47,216 nt of DNA from Phycisphaerae bacterium (lineage in GTDB: Bacteria > Planctomycetota > Phycisphaerae > UBA1845 > UTPLA1): NCBI GenBank assembly GCA_030593565.1, contig JAUVGW010000002.1, positions 1-47,216 on the forward strand, read 5' to 3'. Positions within the stretch are counted from its first letter, which is position 1; each line of letters begins with the position of its first letter. Made by a program: the position numbers and the translations under genes. Positions 9,802 to 18,449 of this stretch are shown piece after piece. Below the pieces are notes generated by a model. That model searched no databases and was not told the DNA's origin. It saw only the letters and a list, made by a program, of their open reading frames with translations.

Positions 9802-10103
9802 GCCGTGTTCTGTGAACACGAAACATCGCTTTCATAGAAAGCGGCTCGGATTACTTCGCCGCACGCCGCCGAGACGTGTTCTGTGAACACGATGCACCAA
9901 ACCGAGCCGTGTTCTGTGAACACGATGCACCAAACCGAGCCGTGTTCTGTGAACACGGTGCACCGCCTTCACAGAAGGCGGCTCGGATGGCGGCTCGGAT
10001 GGCGGCTCGGATACGTGGTATCGTCGCGTTTCACAAGACCGAGCCGTGTTCTGTGAACACGATGCACCGCCTTCACAGAAGGCGGCTCGGATGGCGGCTC
10101 GGA
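9800..10103 (+). repeat. REP-like palindromic array 2 (left flank of RAYT)
   Basis: Multiple gagCCGTGTTCTGTGAACACGG / CCGCCTTCACAGAAGGCGGctc hairpins plus ggcggctcggat tandem copies. Confidence 0.9.
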
Positions 10104-10595
10104 TTACTTCGTCGCGCGCTGGCGCTCGATGTATTCGTAGACCCGCTGGAAATACGCTTCATCCCAAACCCATTTCACACTGCCGCCGTTCGACCACCAG
10201 CGCCGCCCTTCCTCCAGAGCCCATCGCTGCCCCAGAGCTTGGCCGAGCCACACCTTAAGCCAGCGACGAACCGCATTTCCGCCGGCGTCGGCGCTGAGGA
10301 GCACATGCACGTGATCCGGCCCGCAGGCGGCGACATGATAGGTCCAACCGCCGCGCCGGCACACCTGCGGGATAACCACTTCGGCCCACAACCGTTGCTC
10401 CCGTGTGAGTTGAATCGGGGGAAACCGCATTCGGGATTGCTCGACCCGCTCCCACGATTCGATGCGCCCGAGGACCGGCTCGCCGGGCGTGTTGTGGCGC
10501 CGATCCACGGTTCCGCGCTCGTCGCCGTGCAGCCGCGTGCCGTAGGTGCCGAAGGTGATGTGATAGGCAAGAGGACGATCATTCATGTCTGACAT
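10104..10595 (-). CDS. REP-associated tyrosine transposase (RAYT, Y1/IS200-like HUH family)
   Basis: AYHITFGTYGTRLHGDERG..., CGPDHVHVLLSADAGG (HUH), AYFQRVYEYIERQ; flanked on both sides by REP-like hairpins. Confidence 0.88.
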   Translation of the reverse strand: MSDMNDRPLAYHITFGTYGTRLHGDERGTVDRRHNTPGEPVLGRIESWERVEQSRMRFPPIQLTREQRLWAEVVIPQVCRRGGWTYHVAACGPDHVHVLLSADAGGNAVRRWLKVWLGQALGQRWALEEGRRWWSNGGSVKWVWDEAYFQRVYEYIERQRATK

Positions 10596-10618
10596 CGTAT
10601 CGTCAACGCTCAATTCCA

Positions 10619-10818
10619 CAAGACTGAGCCGTGTTCTATGAAAACGGTGCACCAAACCGAGCCGTGTTCTGTGAACACGGTGCACCGCTTTCACAGAAAG
10701 CGGCTCGGATACGTGGTATCGTCGCGTTTCACAAGACTGAGCCGTGTTCTGTGAACACGGTGCAACAAACCGAGCCGTGTTCTGTGAACACGGTGCACCG
10801 CCTTCACAGAAGGCGGCT
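10619..10818 (+). repeat. REP-like palindromic array 3 (right flank of RAYT)
   Basis: Same hairpin units as arrays 1 and 2; shares 'cggctcggatacgtggtatcgtcgcgtttcacaagac' with array 2. Confidence 0.9.
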
Positions 10819-10903
10819 CTGGAAAAAGAAACCCGGCTCGGATTCGTGCCTATTTTTCAAAACACCTGAAAGAACCGCCCCACTCGCGGGAATCAGTAAC
10901 AGA
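10802..10903 (+). promoter_or_regulatory. Conserved leader/promoter-like segment copy B (upstream of LuxR-HTH gene)
   Basis: Alignable with 7021-7116 including CTGAAAGAACCGCCC block. Confidence 0.6.
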
Positions 10904-10934
10904 TTCACCGACTGCTGCCGCGAGGAGCGCCACT

Positions 10935-11234
10935 GTGCCGAGCCGCCCGACACCCAGAGGAAGCAACGACCTGCCGGACCTTTTCACGGCAGCGCAGTGG
11001 CAAACCCTGGCGGATCACCTGGGCCTGAGCCCTCGGCAGCGGCAGGTTGCCCGGCATATTTGCCGGGCGCGGAGCAATGACGAGATCGCCGCGAAGCTCG
11101 GGATTTCGTCGCACACGGTCCACATGCACATGAAGTGCTTGTTCGAGAAGTTGGATGTTCGCGACCGAGTCGGCGTCGTGGTACGCCTCGTGTCGGCCGA
11201 CAGGTCAATCCCATGTCGCGACGGGAAGACCTGA
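10935..11234 (+). CDS. LuxR-type HTH (GerE domain) regulator, HTH only
   Basis: LGLSPRQRQVARHICRARSNDEIAAKLGISSHTVHMHMKCLFEKLDVRDRVGVVV; GTG start. Confidence 0.85.
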   Translation: MPSRPTPRGSNDLPDLFTAAQWQTLADHLGLSPRQRQVARHICRARSNDEIAAKLGISSHTVHMHMKCLFEKLDVRDRVGVVVRLVSADRSIPCRDGKT

Positions 11235-11280
11235 CGATCCGGGGTGATACCTACCCGAATAGGCGTATTGCGTATGCTCG

Positions 11281-11314
11281 CCGGAAATGGATATAGTGAT
11301 TAGGGAATTTCCGG
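11281..11314 (+). promoter_or_regulatory. Hairpin CCGGAAAT(18 nt)ATTTCCGG in leader of PEP-CTERM gene
   Basis: Perfect 8-bp inverted repeat. Confidence 0.35.
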
Positions 11315-11465
11315 TCCACACATAGCGCCGGAGGAAGGAAGAGGCATTCAAGTAACGAGATTGATCTCCAGGTGCCGCGTGGGACGAGGAAGGACGTTCC
11401 TGCCAGTCCGCCGCGGCAAGGATGTTGAGGCCTTTCAGAGCCTCGTTTAACAGGAGGAAGATACA

Positions 11466-12074
11466 ATGAAACAGTTGTTCTTACTTGCTGCGCTCATCAC
11501 TGTTCTCTCGGGACTGATGAGTGGAATGGCGCTGGCTGATGACTACCCCATTGGCCCAGCACTTGAAACCTTGGCTGTGCCTTTCACAATCAGCGGTGCG
11601 CACTCAACACTTGAATTGCAGGACGGTGTTCGCTATTGGCTGCTGGCTGAGGGAGTCGTTTCAGCAGGGCACGCGGGGCAGCAGAGCGATGCCGAATGGT
11701 GGAGCTACCCTCCCGGCTCCCCTTGGGAAGAAGAAGCCGATTGGTCTGGCTATCCGCCTCACTCAATGGATCTCATAGTGGACGAGATCGGCTATGACTG
11801 GTGGGGCTCAGGACTCACAGACCCAGTTCCCCTAGACGATTTCGACACCTTTGCCCCCCACGTGTTCAGTCCCAGCCACAAGTACTGGGTTCCTATTTGG
11901 GGCGACGGAACGACCATCCATCTTCGCATTGTGGATCACCCCTCGCACTATCATGACAACAGTGGATCGCTTGCGGTCGGTATCTACACCCCCGAACCTG
12001 CTACGCTTTCGCTGCTGGCCCTCGGCGGTCTGGCGATGTTCCGGCGACGGCGGCGTGTTCGTGTTGGGTGCTGA
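11466..12074 (+). CDS. PEP-CTERM sorting domain protein
   Basis: Signal peptide MKQLFLLAALITVLSGLMSGMALA and C-terminus TPEPATLSLLALGGLAMFRRRRR. Confidence 0.88.
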   Translation: MKQLFLLAALITVLSGLMSGMALADDYPIGPALETLAVPFTISGAHSTLELQDGVRYWLLAEGVVSAGHAGQQSDAEWWSYPPGSPWEEEADWSGYPPHSMDLIVDEIGYDWWGSGLTDPVPLDDFDTFAPHVFSPSHKYWVPIWGDGTTIHLRIVDHPSHYHDNSGSLAVGIYTPEPATLSLLALGGLAMFRRRRRVRVGC

Positions 12075-12200
12075 GGATGGGGTCGTGCGGCGGCGATAGG
12101 TCAGTCCCCAAGCCCACGGATCAGGGTCGAAATCATTATTGGGCGACAGCTTCTGATCGCGCGAAGGACGCAGGCGCCACATTGAAGATGCTTCAACCGT

Positions 12201-12416
12201 TCAGCGCCGCGTGTGCTTGGTGTCCGGTGTGACCTCGCTTTCTTGCCCGCAGGTTCCATGCGAGGAATCGGCGCAGGAATCGGTCATGCCGCATTCGATG
12301 TTTCCGCAACCACAGCCGCCTGACTTGCCGGAGACTGTTCGGTAAACAGATCGCCCCGCCAGAAGCACCACGGCTCCCACGATGATCACGACGACGACGT
12401 TTTCAATCATGCTCAT
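12201..12416 (-). CDS. FeoB-associated Cys-rich membrane protein
   Basis: MSMIENVVVVIIVGAVVLLAGRSVYRTVSGKSGGCGCGNIECG...; immediately downstream of feoB. Confidence 0.8.
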   Translation of the reverse strand: MSMIENVVVVIIVGAVVLLAGRSVYRTVSGKSGGCGCGNIECGMTDSCADSSHGTCGQESEVTPDTKHTRR

Positions 12417-12445
12417 TCCTTCTTGGTACCCGTGTGAGAAGTCGT

Positions 12446-14674
12446 TTACCCAATCAGAGTCGCGGCCGTGAACAGACTGCCCACCTGGTACACCATGACC
12501 GTCAACACGTACGCCAACAGGGTCAAGCCGCCCAACTGAAACAGAGCCCACATCCATGAGTTGCTTTCCCGTTTGGTGATCGCGACCGTCGCCATGCAGG
12601 GAGCGCTGACCAGACAGAACAGCATGATGCAGAACGCCTGCAGGGGCGTGTAACTTTCACGTAGCCGCCGGCGCAGCGAATCCGATTCCTCGTCGGCTTC
12701 CCCCACGGAGAAGACGATGCCCATTTGCGCAACAAACACCTCCTTGGCGGCGAACGCGCCGATGAGGGCCGTCCCGATCTTCCAGTCGAATCCCATGGGC
12801 TTCAGGACAGGCTCGATGCCGTGCCCGATCCGGCCCGCCACCGTGTAGGCCAACGCCTCCGCCTGCCGCGCCTGTCGTGCCTCCTTGATCCGCTCACCGA
12901 ACGCTTCACTGTCCGCCGCGTGCATCGCCTCTGCCGGTAGACCGGGCGGAGGACCGCCCGGCTCGCTGGCTATCTCCGCATCGTAGTCACGATCGAACAC
13001 CGTCTTCTTCGGGTAACTAGTCAGAGCCCACAGAATGATCGAGAGGGCGAGGATGATCGTGCCCGCCTTTCTGAGATAGAGCCAAGCCCGGCCGCCGGTG
13101 TGAAGGAACAGGCTTTTCAGTGTCGGCGCGCGATACGGGGGAAGCTCCATCACGAAAGGCGGCGAGTCTCCCTTTAGGATCGTCGTCTTTAGCACCTTCG
13201 CGCTGACGACCGCCAACGCGAGGCCCGTCAGGTAGATGGTCAGGAGCATGGGCGCCTGCCATGCCTCCGCGAAGAAGGCCGGAATAATCAGCGCGTAAAT
13301 CGGAAGACGGGCGCCGCAGCTCATCAGCGGCACGACCAGCATCGTCGTCAGCCTGTCTCGCCTGTTTTCAATGGTGCGTGTGGCCATGATGGCCGGAACG
13401 GAGCAGCCGAATCCAATCAACATCGGGATGAAGCTTTTTCCGTGCAGCCCAATCTTGTGCATGAGCCGGTCCATGATGAACGCCGCCCTGGCCATGTAGC
13501 CGGAGTCTTCCAGCACGGTGATAGCCAGAAACAGAAGCACGATATTGGGCAGAAACACGACGACGCCCCCGACGCCGCCGATGACGCCGTCCACCAGGAG
13601 CGATCGCAGGGCGCTGTCCGCTCCCTCGGCCCACAATGAGGAGACCGCCCGGCCGAGCCAGTTGAAGAAGCTCTCGATCCAGCCCATGGGGGGATCACCC
13701 AGCGTGAAGGTGAGGTAAAAAACGAGGTACATCAGGCCGAAGAAGATCGGCAGGCCCAGGACTCGGTTCGTGATGACCGCGTCGATCTGGTCGGACATCG
13801 TGTGGCGCGCTTCGGCGGTCAAGCGAACCGTTTCGGTGCAGGCGCCGCTGATGAAGCCGTATCGTTGATCCGCGATCACCACCTCGGACGGGTGGCCATA
13901 TAGCTTCTCCAGGTAATCCTCACTCTTTTTTACCGCGTCGAGGATCTTCCGGGAGCTGACCTTCTGCTGCACGTCTTCGTCATTCTCCAGCAGCTTGATC
14001 GCAGCCCATCGACGTTGGTAGGTTTCCGGCGCGTGGCCGTCGGCCACGATCAACTCCGAGATTCTCGTGATCTCGTCCTCGAGCTCCTCTCCATAGTTGA
14101 CGTGTACCGCCTCGGGCGGTCCCTCGGCCGCCTTTGCGACGATCGCGTCCAGGAGATCCGTGGTTCCCATGTTCTTGTGGCCGACCATCGGAACGATGGG
14201 CGTCCTGAGCAATCCGGACAGCGCCTCGATGTCGAACTCGATTCCGCGCGCTTCCGCCACGTCACACATGTTGAGCGCCAATACCAGCGGCGCGTCCATC
14301 TCCATGAATTGTGTCGCGAGATACAGGTTTCGCTCGACGTTCGAGGCATCGAGGATGGCGACAACAACGTCGGGCTTCCCGTTGATGATGAAGTCCCGCG
14401 CCACCATCTCCTCCACCGAGTGTGCTGTCAGGCTGTAGATGCCCGGCAGATCGATGAATTCCATCCGTGTGCCACGATGATCGCAGGTGCCGCTCTTTTT
14501 CTCGACGGTGACACCCGGGTAGTTGCCGACATGTTGCCGCGCGCCGGTGATGTTGTTGAAGACCGTGGTCTTGCCGGCGTTCGGGTTGCCCGCAATCGCC
14601 ACCGTGAGCATCCGTCGAGCGTGGGTTCGACCGCTCCCAACCGTTTGTTCGGCCTGACGCATAATGTTCGGCAA
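12446..14674 (-). CDS. feoB: Ferrous iron transport protein B
   Basis: GNPNAGKTTVFNNITGARQHVGNYPGVTVEKK, DLPGIYSL, FeoB gate and C-terminal membrane domains. Confidence 0.97.
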   Translation of the reverse strand: MPNIMRQAEQTVGSGRTHARRMLTVAIAGNPNAGKTTVFNNITGARQHVGNYPGVTVEKKSGTCDHRGTRMEFIDLPGIYSLTAHSVEEMVARDFIINGKPDVVVAILDASNVERNLYLATQFMEMDAPLVLALNMCDVAEARGIEFDIEALSGLLRTPIVPMVGHKNMGTTDLLDAIVAKAAEGPPEAVHVNYGEELEDEITRISELIVADGHAPETYQRRWAAIKLLENDEDVQQKVSSRKILDAVKKSEDYLEKLYGHPSEVVIADQRYGFISGACTETVRLTAEARHTMSDQIDAVITNRVLGLPIFFGLMYLVFYLTFTLGDPPMGWIESFFNWLGRAVSSLWAEGADSALRSLLVDGVIGGVGGVVVFLPNIVLLFLAITVLEDSGYMARAAFIMDRLMHKIGLHGKSFIPMLIGFGCSVPAIMATRTIENRRDRLTTMLVVPLMSCGARLPIYALIIPAFFAEAWQAPMLLTIYLTGLALAVVSAKVLKTTILKGDSPPFVMELPPYRAPTLKSLFLHTGGRAWLYLRKAGTIILALSIILWALTSYPKKTVFDRDYDAEIASEPGGPPPGLPAEAMHAADSEAFGERIKEARQARQAEALAYTVAGRIGHGIEPVLKPMGFDWKIGTALIGAFAAKEVFVAQMGIVFSVGEADEESDSLRRRLRESYTPLQAFCIMLFCLVSAPCMATVAITKRESNSWMWALFQLGGLTLLAYVLTVMVYQVGSLFTAATLIG

Positions 14675-14775
14675 TCCAAACTTTCAGTCCAACAAGAATG
14701 GGCGCGTGTGGCGGCGCCCTCACAGACCGCCGATGCGGCCTTGCTCGTTACCCCGCAATATCTCGCTCCTCGCTC

Positions 14776-14878
14776 GTGCGAGATTCCCATCTCGCACGCA
14801 CTCTCCGCAGGATTCCTATCCTGCAAGGCTGCGGGAATGGATTCCCGCGAAAGCGGGTGCGAGAAAGGATTCTCGCAC
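14776..14878. repeat. Cluster of four perfect short hairpins between feoA and feoB
   Basis: GTGCGAGAttcccaTCTCGCAC (14776-14797); GCAGGATtcctATCCTGC (14807-14824); GCGGGAATggATTCCCGC (14831-14848); GTGCGAGAAaggaTTCTCGCAC (14857-14878). Confidence 0.9.
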
Positions 14879-14911
14879 CAGCACCGTCGTTGGAAGCACC
14901 GATCAGGTGCT

Positions 14912-15142
14912 TCACACCAATGCGACGGCAATCTGCGCCGCCTCCTCCTTCCGCAATGAAAGGCTGTATCCCCTGAGCCTGACTTCGATGGGATCGCCAA
15001 GCGGCGCCACCCGCCTCATCTCGATCAGCGAACCCGGCGTGATGCCCATATCGAGCAGCCGCTTGAAGATCGCGCCCCGCCCATTCACGCGATCGACCCT
15101 GCCCTGCTGACCCGGGCGTAAATCCCTTAGGCTGACGACCAT
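14912..15142 (-). CDS. feoA: Ferrous iron transport protein A
   Basis: MVVSLRDLRPGQQGRVDRVNGRGAIFKRLLDMGITPGSLIEMRRVAPLGDPIEVRLRGYSLSLRKEEA. Confidence 0.92.
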   Translation of the reverse strand: MVVSLRDLRPGQQGRVDRVNGRGAIFKRLLDMGITPGSLIEMRRVAPLGDPIEVRLRGYSLSLRKEEAAQIAVALV

Positions 15143-15278
15143 AGCGTCTTTTCTCCTGATGTTCTGTGAGGCAGGTGTCTCCGGGCTCCGTGGCCCTGCG
15201 GGCGAAATGCCCATAGCACACACATCCGCCGGTATATCCGGTATATTGCTACCAGGCTTCGAGCACACGTTCGATTCG

Positions 15279-15863
15279 TCATCGATCATCGGCATCTCCG
15301 TGGCCGGAGCCGGCATTCTCGTCGGCGGCCATCGCCCTCCTCCTCGTCACTTCCTCCTGACAGGCGGCAATGCATTGCTCGCACTTGTCCGAGGCATGGA
15401 GGCCGCAGCGATAGCCGAATCCCTTGATCCACTCCGGGCCAAAACGGGGGCACTTCTCCAGGAAGTCCACGAAGTCAACCAGCCGCTCCAGGATGGCGGG
15501 CGAGGTCGCGTGTTCCATTCGACAGGCGGCCTCATCCGCGTCGTGCTCCTCGACCGACAGCACCTTCACCAGAAAATCCCGCAAGGCCTCGTGCCGCCGA
15601 ACCACCTGCCGGGCGGCCGCACGGCCGCCGCGCGTCAACGTGATCGCCTCGTAGGGCTCGTAGTTGACGAGCCCCTTCTCCGACAACGCCTGGAGCGCTC
15701 CGGTCACCGAAGATCGGCCAACCTTGAGCCGGCCGGCGATGTCGCGAGACCTGGCAACCTGCTTCTCTGCCACCAGGTGATAGATGGCTTCGAGGTAGTC
15801 TTCCAGGCTCTCGCTGAGTTCCACCGATCCGCCCACCGACAAGGCTCCTCTGAGAGGGAACAA
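15279..15863 (-). CDS. DtxR/MntR-family metal-dependent transcriptional regulator
   Basis: LEDYLEAIYHLVAEKQVARSRDIAGRLKVGRSSVTGALQALSEKGLVNYEPYEAITLT; Cys-rich C-terminal tail CGLHASDKCEQCIAAC. Confidence 0.9.
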   Translation of the reverse strand: MFPLRGALSVGGSVELSESLEDYLEAIYHLVAEKQVARSRDIAGRLKVGRSSVTGALQALSEKGLVNYEPYEAITLTRGGRAAARQVVRRHEALRDFLVKVLSVEEHDADEAACRMEHATSPAILERLVDFVDFLEKCPRFGPEWIKGFGYRCGLHASDKCEQCIAACQEEVTRRRAMAADENAGSGHGDADDR

Positions 15864-16140
15864 AAGTTCGACACTCCGTACATTCTATGGTCAACCCAAC
15901 TCGCGTCAAGGGTCCTCTACAGAATTGTCTGTCCTTTTTTCGGAAGATCGCCCAAACGCGTCGATGGGGAAGGAACTGCCCGCTTTATCGGTCGCACCAC
16001 CGGCAATCCCGGCTCGCCGGGACTGGCACCCATGTTGTTGTCCTCGACCCGCGAAGCTATGCTATCCGCCGCCGTCAATGCGGCTCAGTCGTTCCGCACC
16101 GCGCGTTTTTCGCACCACCAAGGGGCCAGGGGTCACTTCT

Positions 16141-18426
16141 ATGAACCGATGGATGGATCTGATTGTCGTTGTCTCCTTGGCTGCGTGGCTCGCTACGGCG
16201 AGCTTGAGCCTGGCACAGAATTCGCAGCCGCCCACCGGCGTGCAGCAACCCGCCGATTCGACCGATGCGCCCACCGATGGCGGCGAACCGGATGCAACGA
16301 CAAGCCAGCCGGCCACACAGCCGGACCACGCGCCCGATCCGCTCAGCTCGCCCGCCACGATGATGGAAGATTTCCTGCGGGCCATGGCGGAGTCGGAGAC
16401 CAAGCCCGAGCGGATAAAAGACGCCGTTCGCTGTCTCGACCTGTCCGAACTGCGTGCCAAAGACCTGGAAGCCGCGGAGCAGCAGGGACCGCTGTTGGCG
16501 AAGGATCTGGAACAGATCATCGAAGCGCTTCTGAACACCTACAGCGCCTCGCGGGAGGAGATCCCGAAGCAGCCCAAGACGGACAGCGTCTTCTTCCCGG
16601 ATGAACCGAAGGAGAACGTCCCGCAACTCGAACTGGCCCGGTCCGGGGACGGGCTGTGGCGGTTCAGCGCGGACACGGTCGCGGCGATTCCGGAATACGT
16701 CGAGGCCGTCAAGGTGAAGAAAAAGGAGGAGAAGAAGGAGGCCCCCAAAGACACGGTCATGGACCAAGTCCCGCCAGCGTTCCGGACGCCCCGGGCGACG
16801 ATGCGCACCTTCATCGAGGCGATGGTTGAGGGCGACAAAAACACGGCCCGCGAATGCCTCGATCTGAGCAGTATCCCGGAGGCTTCTCGCGGCGAGGTCG
16901 GCACGGACAAGGCCGAGAAGCTCAAGTTCGTGGTGGATCGCATTGCGATGGTCGTCTTCGTGGACATTCCCGATCAGCCGGATGGTGATCCCTATTCCTG
17001 GTATGTAGACGAGCAAGGCCGCATCGAGCTTGCGCGGCAAGAAAGTGGCGACAAGAAAGGCTACTGGCTGTTCAACAAGGCGACGGTCAATTCCATCTCG
17101 TCGCTATTCAAGGCAAAGGAGAATGTGAAGCGTCTCGCCTCGCTGGAACAGGAATCCTTCTGGAAGAACCCGCGATTGTGGATACTGGATCAGATCCCGC
17201 CGGGTCTGAAGGGCGAGGTGTTCGGTGTGCAGACCTGGCAGTGGCTGGGCATCCTCGTTGCGCTGGTGCTCAGTTACATTCTGCACCGGATCACGCTGCT
17301 CATCTTCTATGCCATCGCCCGACCGTTTGGCCAGTCGAAGACGGTCGCGATTCTGCCCGCTCACATCAAAGACTCGGTCCGGCCGCTGTCCATGTTGGTG
17401 ATGATGGCCGTCTGGTGGGGGGGATTCCGGCTGCTGGGCATCCCGGGCATTCACACATTCGTATGGCCGGCGCTCAAGTTCGCAATGACGATCGTCGGAG
17501 TCTGGGCGGCATATCGGCTGATCGATTTGGTCTCCCAGATCTTCGAGGGCCGTGCGGCGAAAACCGACTCGCGCCTGGATGATGTGCTCGTGCCCCTGGT
17601 GCGAAAGACGGTGAAGATCATCGTCGTCGCCGTCGGCATCGTTTTCATCCTGAAGGCCGTCGGCATTTCGGAGAACATCGTCAACAAGCTGTTCGCCGGT
17701 CTGGGGCTGGGTGGTTTGGCGTTCGCATTGGCGGCCAAGGACACCATCGCCAATTTCTTCGGCTCCGTGACGGTCGTGCTCGACCGTCCGTTCCAGGTGG
17801 GCGACTGGGTCAAGGTCGGCAGCGCCGAAGGCACGGTCGAGTCGGTCGGCCTGCGAAGCTCGCGCATCCGTACGTTTTATAATTCGCAGGTCACGATCCC
17901 CAACGCCGATCTGATGTCGGCAACCGTCGACAACATGGGACGTCGGCGGTATCGGCGGATCAGTTGCAAAGTCGCGGTCACATATTCGACGACGCCGGAG
18001 CAACTCGACGCATTCTGCGAGGGCATCCGCGAGTTGATCCGTCAACACCCGTTCACGCGGAAGGATTACTACCTCGTCTGGGTCAGCGAATTCGCGGATT
18101 CGTCCATCAATATCATGTTGTACTGCTTCCATGAGACGGTGGACTGGACGACGGAGATGCGAGAACGGCACCGGCTGTTCCTGGACATCATGCGGCTCGC
18201 CCGGCAGCTTGGCGTCGAGTTCGCCTTTCCGACGCAGACGATTCACATCGTCAAGGAAGACGCGGATGCCGCCGCCCCGCCGAAGGTCGACGTCATCGCC
18301 CACAGCACGAAGACGGCGGCGGATTCGTTGGAATTGGGCCGCTCGGCGGCGCAGAAGATTGCAAAGGCAAGCATCGGCAACCCGGACGACATCCCGCCGA
18401 AGTTTGAGTTTCCGAAGGTGGAATGA
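16141..18426 (+). CDS. Mechanosensitive ion channel (MscS family) with long periplasmic N-terminal domain
   Basis: GLGLGGLAFALAAKDTIANFFGSVTVVLDRPFQVGDWVKVGSAEGTVESVGLRSSRIRTF. Confidence 0.93.
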   Translation: MNRWMDLIVVVSLAAWLATASLSLAQNSQPPTGVQQPADSTDAPTDGGEPDATTSQPATQPDHAPDPLSSPATMMEDFLRAMAESETKPERIKDAVRCLDLSELRAKDLEAAEQQGPLLAKDLEQIIEALLNTYSASREEIPKQPKTDSVFFPDEPKENVPQLELARSGDGLWRFSADTVAAIPEYVEAVKVKKKEEKKEAPKDTVMDQVPPAFRTPRATMRTFIEAMVEGDKNTARECLDLSSIPEASRGEVGTDKAEKLKFVVDRIAMVVFVDIPDQPDGDPYSWYVDEQGRIELARQESGDKKGYWLFNKATVNSISSLFKAKENVKRLASLEQESFWKNPRLWILDQIPPGLKGEVFGVQTWQWLGILVALVLSYILHRITLLIFYAIARPFGQSKTVAILPAHIKDSVRPLSMLVMMAVWWGGFRLLGIPGIHTFVWPALKFAMTIVGVWAAYRLIDLVSQIFEGRAAKTDSRLDDVLVPLVRKTVKIIVVAVGIVFILKAVGISENIVNKLFAGLGLGGLAFALAAKDTIANFFGSVTVVLDRPFQVGDWVKVGSAEGTVESVGLRSSRIRTFYNSQVTIPNADLMSATVDNMGRRRYRRISCKVAVTYSTTPEQLDAFCEGIRELIRQHPFTRKDYYLVWVSEFADSSINIMLYCFHETVDWTTEMRERHRLFLDIMRLARQLGVEFAFPTQTIHIVKEDADAAAPPKVDVIAHSTKTAADSLELGRSAAQKIAKASIGNPDDIPPKFEFPKVE

Positions 18427-18449
18427 TGCGGCGTCGGCTCCGCGAGCAG

